Below, in pieces: positions 5,373 through 7,886 of a stretch of 7,886 nucleotides of DNA. The first letter of the stretch is position 1. The number at the start of each line of letters is the position of its first letter. The stretch is from Ramlibacter sp. GTDB taxonomy: Bacteria; Pseudomonadota; Gammaproteobacteria; Burkholderiales; Burkholderiaceae_C. Both the position numbers and the translations under genes were made by a program. The stretch is from positions 1 to 7,886 of the forward strand of contig JANXVP010000511.1 of NCBI GenBank assembly GCA_025351615.1. Reading direction: 5' to 3'. The notes below the pieces were generated by a model, which had not been told where the DNA came from, did no database searches, and saw nothing but the letters and a program-made list of their open reading frames with translations.

Positions 5373-6836
5373 ATGCAAAGACCTTTCCCGGCCCTTGTGG
5401 CCAGCCTGACGCTGTCCGTGCTTCTGGCCGGCTGCGGCGGCTCCAGCGCATCCGCAGCGCCCGACCCGTCCACCGTCCTGGGCGCCTCCGCAAGGCCTGC
5501 CAACGTGATCTTCTTCCTCGGTGACGGCATGGGCATCACCACCATGACCGCTGCGCGCATCTACAAGGTGGGCGAAGCAGGTTCGCTCACCATGGATACG
5601 CTGCCAGAGAGCGGCTTCGTCAAGACCTATTCCAACGATGCCCAGGTGACCGACAGCGCACCCTCCATGTCCGCCTACATGACTGGCGTCAAGATGAACA
5701 ACGACGTCATCTCGATGTCGACCGACACCAGGGCGTACGCCAGCGCTGGCGGCGTCGTCACGAGCTACGTGACCTCGGCCGGGGAAACCAGCTGTCCGTC
5801 CGGCAACGGCCGCGCGGTGCCGACGCTGGTTGAACTGGCCAAGTCGGCGGGCATGGGAACCGGGGTGGTGACCACCGCCCGGCTCACGCATGCGACTCCG
5901 GCTGCCACCTATGCACACCTCTGCCATCGCGACGGCGAATACGAGATCGCACGCCAGGCCGTCCCCGGCGGCGCCGGCTTCAACCCGGCATTGGTCGATG
6001 GCATCGACGTGATGCTTGGCGGCATCAGCACCTATTGGCGCCCCAGGGACGCTGTCGTTGCCGGGCGCGGACGCATCGACGGACGCGACCTGGTCGCGGA
6101 AATGAAAGCCAGGGGCTATGCCGTCGTCACCAGCAAGCCCGAGTTGAACAGCGCGCCGGCCGGCAAGGTCCTGGGCCTGTTCGACCAGGCGCTGGCGCAA
6201 GGCCACATGTCCTATGAATTGGACCGGGACCCGCCATGGGAGCCGAGTATCGCGGAAATGACGGTCAAGGCGATCGATCTGCTCTCGAACAACAAAAAGG
6301 GCTATTTCCTGATGGTCGAGGGCGGCCGCATCGACCACGCGCTGCACTCGACCAACGCCAGGCGCGCGCTGGCCGAGACAGTCGCCATGGACGACGCCAT
6401 CGCGGCGGCCATCGCCCGGGTCGACCTGACCAACACGCTGATCGTGGTAACCGCCGATCACGACCACACCCTGGTGATGAACGGCTACGCCCAGCGCACT
6501 GGTCCCACGACCGGCTTCAGCGCGGGCGTGCTCGGACTGGTCAAGGACGTGGCCAGTGGCAGCATCGTGACCGACATCCTCGGCTTCGGCTACAGCATCC
6601 TGGGATTCGGCACGGGTGAGAACCGTCCCGACATGCGCACCGCGTTGACCGATGCCCAGACATCGGACCTCAATTACCACCAGGAATCGGTGATCAAGAC
6701 CGGCCCCGGCGGCGAAACGCACGGCGGCGCCGACGTCTTCATCGGCGCCATCGGCAAGGGCGCTGAAACCATCAGCGGCGTGATGGAAAACACGGCCGTC
6801 TTCGGACTGGTCAAACAGGCCCTCGGCCTGCAATAA
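5373..6836 (+). CDS. alkaline phosphatase, predicted outer-membrane lipoprotein
   Basis: This is a 487-residue exported phosphomonoesterase. Residues 1-20 are a lipoprotein signal with lipobox LLAGC, so Cys21 would be lipidated; Gly22 follows, which does not signal inner-membrane retention. The alkaline phosphatase active site is complete: Asp51 (FLGDGMG), nucleophile Ser95 (TDSAPS), His173 and Thr175 (LTHATPA), phosphate-binding Arg186, Glu316, Asp321, His322 and His325 (VEGGRIDHALH), Asp362 and His363 (TADHDH), and His450 (GETHGGAD). His173 and His322 stand where E. coli PhoA has Asp153 and Lys328, as in mammalian alkaline phosphatases. Cys141 and Cys184, shared with the next gene, may form a disulfide. 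I chose the ATG at 5373 because AGGA lies six bases upstream and the signal peptide starts there. An in-frame ATG at 5289 would add 28 unrelated residues and fall within the candidate PhoB array. The protein releases phosphate from organic phosphates outside the cytoplasm. It is first in a two-gene unit. Confidence 0.94.
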   Translation: MQRPFPALVASLTLSVLLAGCGGSSASAAPDPSTVLGASARPANVIFFLGDGMGITTMTAARIYKVGEAGSLTMDTLPESGFVKTYSNDAQVTDSAPSMSAYMTGVKMNNDVISMSTDTRAYASAGGVVTSYVTSAGETSCPSGNGRAVPTLVELAKSAGMGTGVVTTARLTHATPAATYAHLCHRDGEYEIARQAVPGGAGFNPALVDGIDVMLGGISTYWRPRDAVVAGRGRIDGRDLVAEMKARGYAVVTSKPELNSAPAGKVLGLFDQALAQGHMSYELDRDPPWEPSIAEMTVKAIDLLSNNKKGYFLMVEGGRIDHALHSTNARRALAETVAMDDAIAAAIARVDLTNTLIVVTADHDHTLVMNGYAQRTGPTTGFSAGVLGLVKDVASGSIVTDILGFGYSILGFGTGENRPDMRTALTDAQTSDLNYHQESVIKTGPGGETHGGADVFIGAIGKGAETISGVMENTAVFGLVKQALGLQ

Positions 6837-6850
6837 CGGAAAGCCAACTC

Positions 6851-7886
6851 ATGAAAAAACACATCCGCAACGCTGCCTGGTCCTGCCTGATGCTGGCCGC
6901 CGGCCACAGCTTCGCTGCCGGCGAAGCCAGGAACATCATCTTCTTTCTGGGGGACGGCATGGGCCCGACGACGGTCACCGCCTCCCGGATCTACAAATAT
7001 GGCGAAGCGGGCAAACTCGCCATGGAAACACTGCCGCGCACGGCCCGCATCAAGACCTATTCGCTCGACGCACAGACCACCGACAGCGCGCCTTCGATGG
7101 CGGCGTACATGACGGGCGTCAAAAGCCGCAACGAAGTGCTGTCCATGAACGGTGAGACGCGGCCGGTCGCCCCCAGCAAGGATGCCAGCGTGACGCCCGC
7201 CGTCTCCAATGCGGTTAACAACTGCCCCGTCACCGGCAACGGCGCGGCCGCGCAGACCATCCTCGAACTGGCCATCGCCAACGGCAAGTCGACGGGCGTT
7301 GTGACCACTGCACGGCTGACCCATGCCACCCCGGCCGCCACCTATGCCCATGTCTGCCATCGCAATGCCGAATACGAAATCGCCCGGCAGGCCACGCCCG
7401 GCGGCGCCGGATTCAACCCCGCCCTGGGCAAAGGCGTGGACGTTCTGATGGGCGGCGTCAGCTACTTCTGGCGCCCCTTCAATGCGACCACCAACACCCG
7501 CGGCCGGCCCGATGGCCGCGATCTGGTCGGCGAGATGCAAGGCAAGGGCTATCGCTTCGCGAGCGACCTGGCCAGCATGAACGCCGTCCCGGCTGTGTCG
7601 GGCGGCAAGCTGCTCGCATTGTTCGACTTCGCCGTGCCGGAGGGCCACATGTCCTATGACCTGGACCGAGACCCGGCCCGGGAGCCGAGCCTCGCGCAGA
7701 TGACCTCCAAGGCCATCGACCTGCTGTCGAAAAATGGTGCGGGATACTTCCTGATGGTGGAAGGCGGCCGGATCGACCATGCACTGCACGGCACCAACGC
7801 TGCCCGCGCGCTGGCGGACACCATCGCTTTCGACGACGCCATCCAGGCCGCGCTGGCGAAGGTGGACTTGTCCAACACGCTGGTGG
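6851..7886 (+). CDS. second alkaline phosphatase, periplasmic, cut by the right edge
   Basis: The first 345 residues are visible; by comparison with the preceding gene about 120 more lie outside. It is a tandem paralogue of the 5373 gene. In a 72-residue stretch I aligned by hand (from the NIIFFLGDGMG region to LSM) 52 positions are identical. Instead of a lipobox it has an ordinary Sec signal peptide, with likely cleavage after Ser-Phe-Ala22. Active-site residues present are Asp35, nucleophile Ser79, His158 and Thr160, Arg171, Glu304, Asp309, His310 and His313. The Asp-His pair of the TADH motif and the last His would lie beyond the edge. His158 and His310 again give the mammalian-type metal site. 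Residues 100-130 differ most from the paralogue, while Cys125 and Cys169 are kept. It starts 14 bases after the first stop with a GGAAAG ribosome site, so the pair is almost certainly co-transcribed. It probably acts as a soluble periplasmic enzyme. Confidence 0.93.
   Translation, partial: MKKHIRNAAWSCLMLAAGHSFAAGEARNIIFFLGDGMGPTTVTASRIYKYGEAGKLAMETLPRTARIKTYSLDAQTTDSAPSMAAYMTGVKSRNEVLSMNGETRPVAPSKDASVTPAVSNAVNNCPVTGNGAAAQTILELAIANGKSTGVVTTARLTHATPAATYAHVCHRNAEYEIARQATPGGAGFNPALGKGVDVLMGGVSYFWRPFNATTNTRGRPDGRDLVGEMQGKGYRFASDLASMNAVPAVSGGKLLALFDFAVPEGHMSYDLDRDPAREPSLAQMTSKAIDLLSKNGAGYFLMVEGGRIDHALHGTNAARALADTIAFDDAIQAALAKVDLSNTLV

Noticed and set aside
4314..6833. 839-codon minus-strand open frame running from the plcP-like gene across the intergenic region and antisense to the alkaline phosphatase
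   Set aside because: Only its last 261 codons carry family motifs; the rest is a low-complexity Gly/Ala/His/Arg shadow of the GC-rich phosphatase gene.
6674..7789. 371-codon minus-strand open frame antisense to the second phosphatase
   Set aside because: Same shadow composition as the antisense of its paralogue; it exists because both phosphatases share codon pattern and GC-rich third positions.

Overview
The window is GC-rich, tightly packed and read mostly on the minus strand. Its gene content and protein style point to a Gram-negative betaproteobacterium, most likely Burkholderiales. The indications are a CYTH triphosphatase-type gene, a Lys/Ala-tailed ribbon-helix-helix protein of a kind common in that order, a ppk1-sixA pair, and a lipoprotein-type alkaline phosphatase. 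I saw no rRNA, tRNA, CRISPR array, insertion sequence or phage gene.

Layout, left to right: (1) the first 37 codons of a minus-strand CYTH-domain protein that runs off the left edge; (2) a 105-base divergent control region with a 21-base imperfect palindrome; (3) a small plus-strand DNA-binding protein with a histone-H1-like tail; (4) a minus-strand cluster, in transcription order PlcP/LpxH-like metallophosphoesterase (start 5099), GT4 glycosyltransferase (start 4317), polyphosphate kinase Ppk1 (start 3194) and phosphohistidine phosphatase SixA (start 1080); (5) a 273-base divergent control region; (6) two tandem plus-strand alkaline phosphatases (starts 5373 and 6851), the second cut by the right edge. 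In the minus-strand cluster the first two genes overlap as ATGA, the last two overlap as TAATG, and 22 bases separate the glycosyltransferase from ppk1.

Read together, genes 4-6 look like one phosphate-starvation programme. The PlcP-like phosphoesterase and its coupled glycosyltransferase match the known plcP-agt arrangement. In that system membrane phospholipid is hydrolysed to diacylglycerol, which is then glycosylated to give phosphorus-free glycolipids. Ppk1 stores phosphate as polyphosphate, and the two exported alkaline phosphatases strip phosphate from external esters. Supporting this, a very good PhoB box (CTGTCAC-4-CCGTCAT) lies in the last codons of the glycosyltransferase, just upstream of ppk1. 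Weaker half-site arrays with exact 11-base spacing lie in the divergent region, one pointing at each transcription unit. The phospholipid-remodelling assignment and the regulation are inferences from motifs and context; the enzyme families themselves are clear.
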